A stretch of 5,804 bases of DNA from DASWIV01 sp036397475 (GCA_036397475.1 DASWIV010000035.1:1-5804); one strand, 5' to 3'. Numbered from the stretch's first letter, positions 1 to 5,804 are shown. A program made the numbers and translations. The notes: generated by a model not told the origin, from the letters alone.

Positions 1-276
1 AGAGTAGCCATAGCACGAGCCATAATTAACGCTCCGCCGGTACTTTTATGCGACGAGCCGACAGGCAATCTCGACCCGGACACGTCGAGGGAGATCGTCA
101 GGCTTCTCACCCTGATAAATCAGAGGGGAACCACGGTATTAATGGCTACGCACGACACCCAGATCGTGAACACGTTCAAGCGTAGAGTTGTCTACATGGA
201 AGAGTCGAGAATCATCTGGGACAAAAAAGAGGGAGAACTGGAAATCAACGATGAGAAGCTTCGGCTTCTTTCTTAA
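1..276 (+). CDS. ftsE: Cell division ATP-binding protein FtsE, C-terminal part (5' end outside window)
   Basis: Frame 1 is open from the first base to a TAA at 274-276 and encodes the last 91 residues of an ABC ATPase. It opens with RVAIARAI, the helix that directly follows the ABC signature, so the Walker A and signature motifs lie upstream of the window. Walker B and its catalytic glutamate are visible (VLLCDEPTGNLD, residues 14-25), as is the H-loop histidine (MATHD, 48-52). DEPTGNLD is typical of the FtsE/LolD/MacB group. Assignment to FtsE rests mainly on the overlapping ftsX downstream. FtsE binds FtsX on the cytoplasmic face of the inner membrane, and its ATP cycle drives periplasmic peptidoglycan hydrolysis at the division site. 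The tail after the H-loop is of ordinary length and ends inside the ftsX start region, so the two genes are probably translationally coupled. Confidence 0.93.
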   Translation, partial: RVAIARAIINAPPVLLCDEPTGNLDPDTSREIVRLLTLINQRGTTVLMATHDTQIVNTFKRRVVYMEESRIIWDKKEGELEINDEKLRLLS

Positions 277-1165
277 GGAAACCATTGAGGGAATCCGTCA
301 ACATTCGACGGGGAGCCTGGTAACATTCCTGCAGGTGTTTATCAGCCTGTTTTTTCTGGGAATGAGCCTTCTCGTTATCACGAATATCAACCATGTTGTC
401 GACGGATTACTCAATAACCTGGAGATCAGGGCATTCCTGGCCGACGATTTGTCTATTGACGAAACGCCGGCCTTGATGGATAAGATCAAGGAAATGTCGG
501 GGATAGTGGACGTCAAATACATTTCGAAGGAAGAGGCTTTCGTGATAATGCAGGAAAGGACCACAATCGACATCTCTGACCTGGTCCAGACGAATCCCCT
601 GCCCGCGAGCCTCGAGATCACTATTGAGAACCCGTCGGTGGCCGGCGAGCAGGCAGCCCAGGTATCGGAATTCGCCGGAGTCGAGGATGTAAGATACGCG
701 GAGGATGAGCTTGAAAAATTACTGCCGGCACTTTACGGGGCGGAATTATTCAGTTTTCTTCTGGCGATATTGATCGCCATAGTGACAATGATGACGATTG
801 CAAACACGATCCGGCTGGCGATCCATGCGCGCAGGAAAGAAATAAAAATAATGCAACTGGTTGGTGCGGCGGCGTGGTTTGTGAGAATCCCGTTTATGCT
901 GGAGGGCTTTATTTACGGAATTATCGGGGCTGTAATCGCTGTTGTGGTGGTAGGGATCGTGTATTCACTCATACTGGTAATTTATTCAATGCGAAATTTA
1001 TATAATCCTTTCATGCTGGATTTCGATGTTATGATGGGGAATGTAGGATTGATGCTGCTTGTACTGGGCGGTTTCATAGGGACAATAGCGTCGCTGATAG
1101 CTGTAGGCAAACATCTCGAGGAAGACCTGTACAGGCATCCCGTACCCGAGAAGGTGTCGGTATGA
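251..1165 (+). CDS. ftsX: Cell division protein FtsX (ABC transporter permease-like)
   Basis: Encodes 304 residues, the usual FtsX length. The frame is open further upstream to a TTG at 188, but the ATG at 251 starts the family-typical N-terminus (MRSFGFFLKETIEGI), overlaps ftsE by 26 bases and has a weak GGAA at 240-243 before it. Topology visible by eye: short cytoplasmic N-terminus, TM1 about 22-45, a large extracytoplasmic domain about 46-163, TM2 about 165-188, TM3 about 218-245, a short loop, TM4 about 262-285, and a cytoplasmic tail. The extracytoplasmic domain carries the FtsX hallmark NPLPASLEI (115-123), and the segment after TM2 has the permease motif RRKEIKIMQLVGA (194-206). FtsX passes the FtsE ATPase cycle to a periplasmic coiled-coil partner. 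Here that partner is almost certainly the next gene, whose ATG overlaps the ftsX stop codon. Confidence 0.95.
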   Translation: MRSFGFFLKETIEGIRQHSTGSLVTFLQVFISLFFLGMSLLVITNINHVVDGLLNNLEIRAFLADDLSIDETPALMDKIKEMSGIVDVKYISKEEAFVIMQERTTIDISDLVQTNPLPASLEITIENPSVAGEQAAQVSEFAGVEDVRYAEDELEKLLPALYGAELFSFLLAILIAIVTMMTIANTIRLAIHARRKEIKIMQLVGAAAWFVRIPFMLEGFIYGIIGAVIAVVVVGIVYSLILVIYSMRNLYNPFMLDFDVMMGNVGLMLLVLGGFIGTIASLIAVGKHLEEDLYRHPVPEKVSV

Positions 1166-2292
1166 AAAATTATCTGAAACTCGCAATCATTTCTCTTGTG
1201 CTGCTGTGGATTCCGGGATTATCCGGAATATTATCCGCCGAGGAGATCGATGAAGACGATGCAAGGGACAGGCTGGAATCATTATCCGAAGAAGAAGCCG
1301 CGTTGAGAAATCAGATCAACAACATGCAGCATGCCGAACGGCTTGCGTCGGATGAGCTGGAAGACATCGATACCGAACTCAGCCGGATCCAGGCGAATTT
1401 ATCACGGACGCAGCAGACACTCCAGAGAAAGCGTACGCAGGTGGACTTGCTAAACCAGTCGCATGAGACGGCGATGAATGACCTTGAAAACGCACAGACT
1501 AAATTCGAGTCGCGGCTGGTGGAGTGGTACAAAAACGGAGCATCCTCGGTGCTCGGAAGCCTGGTTACGTCGGGTGACCTCGGAGATTTCCTCGATGTAA
1601 TGTACTATACGGACGCGATAATAGAATCAGACAAGGAAACGATTGTTTTTATCCAGGACCAGCAGGGCCAGATATATTCGCAGCGAGAAACACTTTATTC
1701 CGAGATCTCGGAATACGATAACCTGCTTGAGCAAATGCGAAAGGATGAAGAGAGGCTGGCAGAATTGCGGCAGAGCAGGTACAGCCGGTTAAGCGAGATC
1801 GCTGACGATGTCGACCAGGCTGAAGAGGCACTTTCCGAACTCGAAGCATCGAGTTATGAAATCGCCATGATGCTGCAGGTTTCGAGGTATACAGGCACAT
1901 CCGGTCCGCTGATCAAGCCGGTTGATGCGCCATTCGGATCGGGATTCGGAATGAGGAACCATCCAATTCTGGGACGGAACCGGATGCATGAGGGCCAGGA
2001 TTTTCCTGCGCCGGCCGGGACACCGATCCACGCAGCCGGAAACGGGCTGGTGGTTCATTCCGGATGGAAGCGTGGGTACGGATACACGATCATTATCGAC
2101 CATGGAAACGGCCTTGCTACGCTTTACGGGCATTGCTCGGCTTTGCTGGTTGGGGTCGGTGAGACCATAAACCGCGGACAGGTCATCGCGAGAGTCGGAA
2201 CCACCGGCCTGTCGACGGGAAATCACCTTCATTTCGAAGTGAGGATAAACGGCGATCCGACCGATCCGGTGCCTTATATAACCGGAAATTAA
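1162..2292 (+). CDS. envC: EnvC-like secreted coiled-coil M23 (LytM) metallopeptidase
   Basis: Encodes 376 residues. The ATG at 1162 forms an ATGA overlap with the ftsX stop and has AAGGTG (1151-1156) five bases upstream. Residues 1-26 are a signal peptide with likely cleavage after ILSA. Long heptad-rich, charged coiled coils span about 28-118 and 155-235, separated by a segment (about 119-152: EWYKNG, LGDFLDVMYYTDAI) that matches the EnvC/CwlO-type region between the helices. Residues about 248-373 form a LytM domain. All five key residues are present: H276 and D280 (HEGQD) and H357 as zinc ligands, H324 (YGH) and H355 (NHLH) as catalytic histidines. E. coli EnvC lacks a working site and only activates amidases, so this protein may be an endopeptidase itself. 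Context strongly supports it as the FtsEX effector in the periplasm. The symbol marks architecture and position, not proven equivalence to E. coli EnvC. Confidence 0.93.
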   Translation: MKNYLKLAIISLVLLWIPGLSGILSAEEIDEDDARDRLESLSEEEAALRNQINNMQHAERLASDELEDIDTELSRIQANLSRTQQTLQRKRTQVDLLNQSHETAMNDLENAQTKFESRLVEWYKNGASSVLGSLVTSGDLGDFLDVMYYTDAIIESDKETIVFIQDQQGQIYSQRETLYSEISEYDNLLEQMRKDEERLAELRQSRYSRLSEIADDVDQAEEALSELEASSYEIAMMLQVSRYTGTSGPLIKPVDAPFGSGFGMRNHPILGRNRMHEGQDFPAPAGTPIHAAGNGLVVHSGWKRGYGYTIIIDHGNGLATLYGHCSALLVGVGETINRGQVIARVGTTGLSTGNHLHFEVRINGDPTDPVPYITGN

Positions 2293-2344
2293 TCGACACA
2301 ACATATAAGAAAATAATTTTAAAAGAACCTGAACGGTAAAACTA

Positions 2345-3814
2345 ATGATTGATGACACACGTACTCGAAGAATATTTAACTTATCCATCGCCCTGATAAT
2401 TGTCCTATCGTTTCTGATAGGTTTTCAATCCGCAGGGCTTGTAAGGCTTCTTCCCAGGAACGACAAAATGCCATCGTGGGCGTCGAACGTGATATCGAGC
2501 CTTTCACGAGACATTTACGCGTCGCCTGAAGACATCGACGATGCGGATCTGGCAATTCTTTTCCAGGTGCTTAATTATGTCACGGAGTACTACCTGTACA
2601 AGGATGACATTGACGGCACGACCCTGATCCACGGCGCAGCGCAGGGTGTGGTAAACGCGCTTGGCGACCGCTATTCGCGATTCGTGCCGCCGCCGGACCA
2701 GGAAGTGCTTATCGAGGAGATCGAGGGTGAATACTATGGTGTTGGCGTAAGCATCATCGACCGTCCGGGCACACTCCCTCCCTTCGCGCTGGATTGTGAG
2801 CTCGGGGAAGACGGAGATCCCGACGATCCGTTTTATTTCCGGGAAACAAGGGGGGTTCTTGTGGTGCAGGCGTTTGAAAATGGACCTGCCTACGAAACCG
2901 GAATTCGCGACAACGATGTTATTACATGTGTAGCCGATAAATCGATGAGAGGACATACCGCCGAGGATGCAGTAGCGCTGATCAAGGGACCAGAAGGAAC
3001 ACAGGTTGAAATAACCGTTTGGCGCTCGTCGACCCAGGAAGAACTTTCATTCGATATTACACGCCGTAAGGTTGAAGTCCCGACAGTCAGCGATGTCCAG
3101 ATGCTTGATGACAGGATCGGTTACATCAAGCTGAATTCATTCAATAATCTTACCGCGCAGGATGTAATGGCCGCGGTCGCGGAACTGAACACTGACGGGA
3201 TGGAAGGCCTGATATTCGACCTGAGGAATAATACCGGCGGACCGATGCCGGCTGCCGCTGGAGTTGTAGATATGTTCGTGTCCGACGGAACGCTGGTTTA
3301 TTATGAAGACAGCATGGGAAACACGGATGAATTCAACAGTGAGGATAGCGGTCTGGCACTGGGCATCCCGCTTGTAGTGCTTATAAATGGCAATTCCGCA
3401 AGCTCGTCGGAAATTGTTGCCGGCGCGGTCAGAGACACCAGGGTCGGGCTGCTTGTCGGCGAAACCACCTATGGAAAAGGTGTGGTACAGAATGTAACCA
3501 CCCTCCCCGATGGGTCGGGTCTTGTCCTGACAACGGGCAGGTACCTGACTCCCACAAAAAATGAGATCACGGAAGATGGCATTACTCCAGATGTACCAGT
3601 GAATCTGGATCCCGCAAAAATCAGGGAAGAAGATCCCCAGATCGACGAGTTCCTGACTAGGATGGATGATATCAGCAACGAATACGCGCAGTTGAGGGAA
3701 GAGATGAACCTTTACCTGCAGGATCATGATTTCATCAAGGACGCAGCAGTTGATGTTATAAACGACTGGATCGAAAATGGTTCTATACCAGATCCGACCG
3801 TGTACGATTTTTAA
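2345..3814 (+). CDS. ctpA: C-terminal processing protease (S41 family, PDZ domain), membrane-anchored
   Basis: Encodes 489 residues. An N-terminal hydrophobic segment (about 10-30) follows a basic cytoplasmic stretch and acts as a signal anchor or signal peptide. A helical region (about 65-128) contains GDRYSRFVPP, the CTP cap motif. A PDZ domain spans about 129-243 (YYGVGVSI, then GVLVVQAFENGPAYETGI). The S41 core follows: YIKLNSF (260-266), FDLRNNTGG (291-299), the nucleophile S353 in NSASSSEIVAGA, and general-base K378 in TTYGKGVVQ, 25 residues apart as in the characterised algal D1 protease. The enzyme should cleave periplasmic proteins near their C-termini. The PDZ holds an extra stretch of about 30 residues rich in acidic residues (139-169). 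The gene lies 52 bases after the EnvC-like gene. Its Shine-Dalgarno is weak, and the start is supported by the signal segment. The symbol is generic for the family. Confidence 0.94.
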   Translation: MIDDTRTRRIFNLSIALIIVLSFLIGFQSAGLVRLLPRNDKMPSWASNVISSLSRDIYASPEDIDDADLAILFQVLNYVTEYYLYKDDIDGTTLIHGAAQGVVNALGDRYSRFVPPPDQEVLIEEIEGEYYGVGVSIIDRPGTLPPFALDCELGEDGDPDDPFYFRETRGVLVVQAFENGPAYETGIRDNDVITCVADKSMRGHTAEDAVALIKGPEGTQVEITVWRSSTQEELSFDITRRKVEVPTVSDVQMLDDRIGYIKLNSFNNLTAQDVMAAVAELNTDGMEGLIFDLRNNTGGPMPAAAGVVDMFVSDGTLVYYEDSMGNTDEFNSEDSGLALGIPLVVLINGNSASSSEIVAGAVRDTRVGLLVGETTYGKGVVQNVTTLPDGSGLVLTTGRYLTPTKNEITEDGITPDVPVNLDPAKIREEDPQIDEFLTRMDDISNEYAQLREEMNLYLQDHDFIKDAAVDVINDWIENGSIPDPTVYDF

Positions 3815-3838
3815 GAAAACCAAGGAAAGTGAAATTTT

Positions 3839-4342
3839 ATGGCGGAATTTGAACAGAGGTGTGCAATTCTGGTCGATGTTCAGAATATGTTTTACTCGGC
3901 CAAGCACCAGCATTCAGGCAAAATCAACTATGATCATTTACTGGAGGCTACCAGCAGGCGCAGGAAAATTGTCCGGGCGCTGGCCTATGTAGTCACGACC
4001 CCGGAGATCGAGCAGGAGAAATTTTTAAAGCTTCTCTACGACCTGGGATTCGAAGTTAAGGTCAAGGATTTGAAGGTTCGAGCGGACGGCACCGCGAAAG
4101 GCGACTGGGATATGGGAATCGCGATCGATGCGATCAGCCTGGTCGATAAGGTCGACTGCCTCGTGCTTGTATCGGGCGATGGGGACTATGTGCCGCTTGT
4201 GGAGCACCTGAAGGCACGAGGTGTCAGGGTGGAGGTTTTCTCGTTTTCGAGTAATACCGCGCAGGATTTGATAGACACGGCGACAGAATATTTCCCCATG
4301 GATGACAAGTTTATTTTCAGGACCACGAGAGACAGGAAGTAA
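3839..4342 (+). CDS. NYN domain protein (LabA/DUF88-like putative ribonuclease)
   Basis: Encodes 167 residues, nearly all one NYN (PIN-like) fold. Acidic positions expected of the family are visible: D13 and N16 in ILVDVQNMF, D89/D91 and D97 in KGDWDMGIAIDA, and D114/D116 in the near-invariant SGDGDYVPL. A Rossmann-like beta-alpha alternation runs throughout, ending with GVRVEVFSFSSNTAQDL. No signal peptide or membrane segment is present, so it should be cytoplasmic. The family is linked to metal-dependent RNA cleavage, and cyanobacterial LabA affects clock output, but many members have no known substrate. The ATG at 3839 lies 24 bases after the protease stop, with AAGGA at 3822-3826, a rather long spacing. 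Co-orientation and tight spacing suggest co-transcription with the envelope genes, yet nothing in the sequence gives it an envelope role. Fold assignment is firm; enzymatic activity is inferred from the retained acidic residues. Confidence 0.88.
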   Translation: MAEFEQRCAILVDVQNMFYSAKHQHSGKINYDHLLEATSRRRKIVRALAYVVTTPEIEQEKFLKLLYDLGFEVKVKDLKVRADGTAKGDWDMGIAIDAISLVDKVDCLVLVSGDGDYVPLVEHLKARGVRVEVFSFSSNTAQDLIDTATEYFPMDDKFIFRTTRDRK

Positions 4343-4352
4343 GGAATTGAAA

Positions 4353-4430
4353 TACCTCCCCCCCCATAATCCCCCCGCAAGCGGGGGGATGGTTAGGTAC
4401 ACCCCTCCCCGAGGGAGGGGCTGGTTGAGG
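4353..4430 (+). repeat. GC-rich double-hairpin intergenic repeat (REP/MITE-like)
   Basis: Begins just after the NYN stop codon. It holds a C8 run (4358-4365); a perfect 10-base inverted repeat with a 2-base loop (4369-4378 pairing with 4381-4390, core CCCCCCGC/GCGGGGGG); and a second hairpin of 8 base pairs with a 3-base loop (4402-4409 pairing with 4413-4420, CCCCTCCC/GGGAGGGG). The two hairpins are joined by TGGTTAGG-like sequence, and a related TGGTT follows the second one. Composition is quite unlike the flanking genes. Paired C/G-run hairpins of this kind resemble short dispersed repeats scattered between genes in many bacterial genomes. Only one copy is in the window, so calling it dispersed is inference. 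In RNA it would fold very stably and could attenuate transcription, stabilise upstream mRNA or influence translation of the next gene. Outer boundaries are approximate. Confidence 0.72.
4413..4427 (+). promoter_or_regulatory. Probable ribosome-binding site and TTG start inside repeat hairpin
   Basis: GGGAGG at 4413-4418 lies six bases before a TTG at 4425-4427, which opens directly onto a compact signal peptide. The purine-rich run is also the 3' arm of the second hairpin of the repeat, so folding would hide the site and unfolding would expose it. An alternative is AGGAAG at 4334-4339, seven bases before a TTG at 4347, which would translate through the repeat. The choice between them is inferred from signal-peptide shape. 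Confidence 0.45.
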
Positions 4431-5519
4431 GTTTCTATACCTATCTCAATTCTAATCTTCTCCTTCATAATCCCATCGTATGCACAAGACAATGTAACTC
4501 CTCGTGATCCGGTTGATTATTCGATCAACGGAGATAATGTCCAGATAAATTTCAATGAGGATAGTGGCGAAGGGTTGCTGCATGCCGATGGGAACGTGAT
4601 CATCACATTCGCCTACGGGGTTGAAGAATGGGAAATCCATGCGGATGTCGCGGATATCCGGTACCAGGTCGATCCCGATGATGACAGCGTTTATTTCCGG
4701 CAGGAAATGGAAGCGTCGGGGAACGTTCTGGCTATTGGACCGGGAATCGAGATGGAATTACCCGGGATGGTGTTTGTTGATCTGCTTAACGGAAAATTGA
4801 CCACAGACTCGGAAACGGTAAATTTCAAATTTGAAAACGGGCATTTATCGACAGGGTATCTCGAGGTGGTTAGGGTTACCCCGGAAGAACCGCCTGTCGA
4901 GAGTGAGGCGGACGAAAAGTATTCTTACGATGTTCATGCGCGAGGCCAGACATCGCTGACGTACGACCTGTCGCGCGAGATCCCGGCCAACTGGAATATA
5001 GACTCGTCGCTGGATAATAATATCTTCGGTTCACTGATGTTCGATTTTTCGCAGGTCACTGTCGAGACGATCGACGCCGACCTGACAATCCGGAATGAAG
5101 AACCCGGGAATCTGAATTGCCGGAATGAATCGATAATTCATGCGACAGGCGCCGTGTTGACGCTTCCGTCGTTCACGCTGAATTTCAATCCGCGATATCT
5201 CACCTGTGACAGTGGTGTGGAGATCCTTGTCGGGGAAGAGAGTACGATCACGGCTGGATCGATCAGGGTAGAGTATCCGGAGGAAGGGGGGATGTTTGTA
5301 ACGCTGGAAGGATCGTTTTCATTGGATCCCGAGATAGCCGATCTAATGAAATATGTGAGGATCGTGAATCCCCTCGCTACGTTTGAAGCTGCAATTATTG
5401 AGATAGTGCTAATGCCGGACGGGTCGCAGAAAGTGACTGCGTCGGGGGGCGCGAAGTTCGAGATGGAAGTCGGGGAATTGATTGGGGCCGGGGATAATAC
5501 CGAAAACCAGTCGGATTAG
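4425..5519 (+). CDS. Secreted OstA/LptA-like beta-rich protein
   Basis: From the TTG at 4425 this encodes 364 residues. Residues 1-20 form a short signal peptide (hydrophobic ISILIFSFIIP, likely cleavage after SYA). No lipobox cysteine is present. The mature part is beta-rich and acidic. Residues about 33-145 have the OstA/LptA rhythm: INGDNVQINF, a GLLHADGNVIITF strand, WEIHADVADIRY, ASGNVLAIGPGIEMELPG, then LLNGKLTTDSETVNFKF. A second beta-rich half (about 165-350) repeats similar phrasing (ATGAVLTLPSFTLNF, ITAGSIRVEYPEEGG, TASGGAKFEM) and holds the only two cysteines, C232 and C261, a possible disulfide. The OstA fold forms the periplasmic bridge or LptD N-terminus in lipopolysaccharide export, so an outer-membrane lipid role is plausible, but similarity is by pattern only. 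The frame is also open back to an ATG at 4302 and a TTG at 4347; both would translate the repeat and give an odd proline/glycine-rich leader. Confidence 0.72.
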   Translation: MRVSIPISILIFSFIIPSYAQDNVTPRDPVDYSINGDNVQINFNEDSGEGLLHADGNVIITFAYGVEEWEIHADVADIRYQVDPDDDSVYFRQEMEASGNVLAIGPGIEMELPGMVFVDLLNGKLTTDSETVNFKFENGHLSTGYLEVVRVTPEEPPVESEADEKYSYDVHARGQTSLTYDLSREIPANWNIDSSLDNNIFGSLMFDFSQVTVETIDADLTIRNEEPGNLNCRNESIIHATGAVLTLPSFTLNFNPRYLTCDSGVEILVGEESTITAGSIRVEYPEEGGMFVTLEGSFSLDPEIADLMKYVRIVNPLATFEAAIIEIVLMPDGSQKVTASGGAKFEMEVGELIGAGDNTENQSD

Positions 5520-5747
5520 CTGGATGTAAACGTCTGTCTGGTTTGAAAATGCAGGCTTAATCAGGTGGATTTCTTCATTCCACAAATTCTTCTATATTCA
5601 ACCATTGGCTGCAACTCAGTCGATTACACCGTTTTCGGATACACCTATATGGCAATCGGGATGGAGTTATAACCGAAAGTTGTGTTTGACCTAAAACAAA
5701 AAGGTGGCGTACTCTTACAGTTAATCAAACCAAAAGGAGCACGCCGT
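5520..5747. other. Intergenic stretch without a recognised gene
   Basis: 228 bases between the OstA-like gene and the terminal ORF. I see no credible coding frame, tRNA or strong terminator. A 5-base-pair inverted repeat (5565-5569 with 5579-5583) is followed by AT-rich sequence but lacks a U-run. The distal part, roughly from 5660, differs in texture and probably belongs to the element carrying the terminal ORF, so the left end of an insertion sequence may lie here. Its exact boundary cannot be set because the other end is outside the window. Confidence 0.6.
5704..5747 (+). promoter_or_regulatory. Inverted repeat able to sequester the ribosome-binding site of the terminal ORF
   Basis: GGCGTACTC (5706-5714) is complementary to GAGCACGCC (5737-5745) with a single A-C mismatch, and two G-U pairs can extend the stem outward (5704-5705 with 5746-5747). 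The 3' arm includes the last three bases of AGGAG (5735-5739) and reaches the start codon; the loop is 22 bases. A TTGACC at 5686-5691 could be a -35 element with a weak -10 (TACTCT, 5710-5715). A transcript starting just after it would lack the 5' arm. Known transposase genes use such hairpins to block translation of read-through mRNA. Confidence 0.45.
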
Positions 5748-5804
5748 ATGGACGAGAATAACAGACAAATCATCAAATTTCCAGAGAACGCCAAAGACGC
5801 ATTG
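5748..5804 (+). CDS. Start of an ORF, possibly an IS256-like (mutator) transposase, cut by window end
   Basis: Nineteen codons are visible from an ATG at 5748, preceded by an excellent Shine-Dalgarno (AAAAGGAG, 5732-5739, with eight bases before the ATG). The peptide MDENNRQIIKFPENAKDAL is polar with an IIKFPENA-type segment. Many IS256-family transposases begin with a short charged leader, a V/I-x-F-P/R segment and then a D-x-L-T-x-x-L-R helix; the visible residues fit that start but are far too few to prove it. The catalytic DDE residues would be well outside the window. The hairpin over its ribosome-binding site is also in keeping with a transposase. It could be any unrelated cytoplasmic protein. 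That it is a real translation start is more certain than its function. Confidence 0.5.
   Translation, partial: MDENNRQIIKFPENAKDAL

Noticed and set aside
188..250. Upstream extension of ftsX to the TTG at 188
   Set aside because: It would overlap ftsE by nearly 90 bases and add a polar leader not seen in FtsX; the ATG at 251 gives the normal N-terminus.
2293..2344. AT-rich gap before the protease gene with TATAAG at 2304-2309 as a possible internal promoter
   Set aside because: No convincing -35 hexamer at the right spacing; AT-richness alone is not enough.
1789..2388. Long open frame on the minus strand across the M23 domain
   Set aside because: Lies opposite a well-supported conserved gene, has a low-complexity random-looking product and no recognisable motif; it is a shadow frame.
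3137..3913. Minus-strand open frame of 258 codons over the S41 protease
   Set aside because: It is antisense to the catalytic core, which carries clear conserved motifs, and its product is rich in Cys/His/Ile with no family pattern.
4369..4420. Hairpins as a rho-independent terminator after the NYN gene
   Set aside because: Neither hairpin is followed by a T-run, and the next gene appears to start immediately, so attenuation is possible but a classical terminator is not supported.
4353..4430. CRISPR or tandem-repeat interpretation of the GC-rich block
   Set aside because: The two hairpins are not direct repeats of one another and there are no regularly spaced repeat units.
5565..5583. Small inverted repeat GTGGA/TCCAC as terminator of the operon
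   Set aside because: Only 5 base pairs with a 9-base loop and no U-tract; too weak.

Overview
The window reads as one rightward gene cluster for division-site cell-wall remodelling and envelope maintenance, followed by a short non-coding stretch and the start of what is probably a transposase gene. Base composition is balanced. Three exported proteins, an FtsEX-EnvC-type module and an OstA/LptA-like protein point to a diderm (Gram-negative-type) bacterium. I cannot name the lineage. The order ftsE-ftsX-M23 peptidase-S41 protease recurs in several diderm phyla, including deltaproteobacteria-like groups; this is recalled knowledge, not a search result.

Layout, all on the + strand. 1-276: C-terminal part of FtsE (ABC ATPase). 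251-1165: FtsX (four membrane segments), overlapping ftsE. 1162-2292: EnvC-like secreted coiled-coil M23 (LytM) peptidase, joined to ftsX by an ATGA overlap. 2345-3814: membrane-anchored S41 C-terminal processing protease with a PDZ domain. 3839-4342: small cytoplasmic NYN-domain (LabA/DUF88-like) putative nuclease. About 4353-4430: GC-rich repeat with two strong hairpins. About 4425-5519: secreted beta-rich OstA/LptA-like protein whose start lies at or inside the repeat. 5520-5747: 228 bases with no gene seen. 5748-5804: first 19 codons of an ORF with a strong Shine-Dalgarno, tentatively an IS256-like transposase.

How the genes work together (family knowledge plus inference): FtsE hydrolyses ATP in the cytoplasm, FtsX passes the conformational change across the inner membrane, and the secreted EnvC-like protein acts on septal peptidoglycan. 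Here the M23 domain keeps every metal and catalytic residue, so it may cut peptidoglycan itself rather than only activating amidases as E. coli EnvC does. The adjacent S41 protease is a plausible proteolytic control on such hydrolases. The OstA-like protein may serve lipopolysaccharide or another outer-membrane lipid or glycan. The NYN protein is the odd member, a likely RNA-processing enzyme in an envelope operon.

The most interesting structures are the intact M23 active site, an acidic insertion in the protease PDZ domain, the hairpin repeat that seems to supply the ribosome-binding site of the OstA-like gene, and an inverted repeat that could hide the ribosome-binding site of the terminal ORF. 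I did not find a clearly new multi-gene system.
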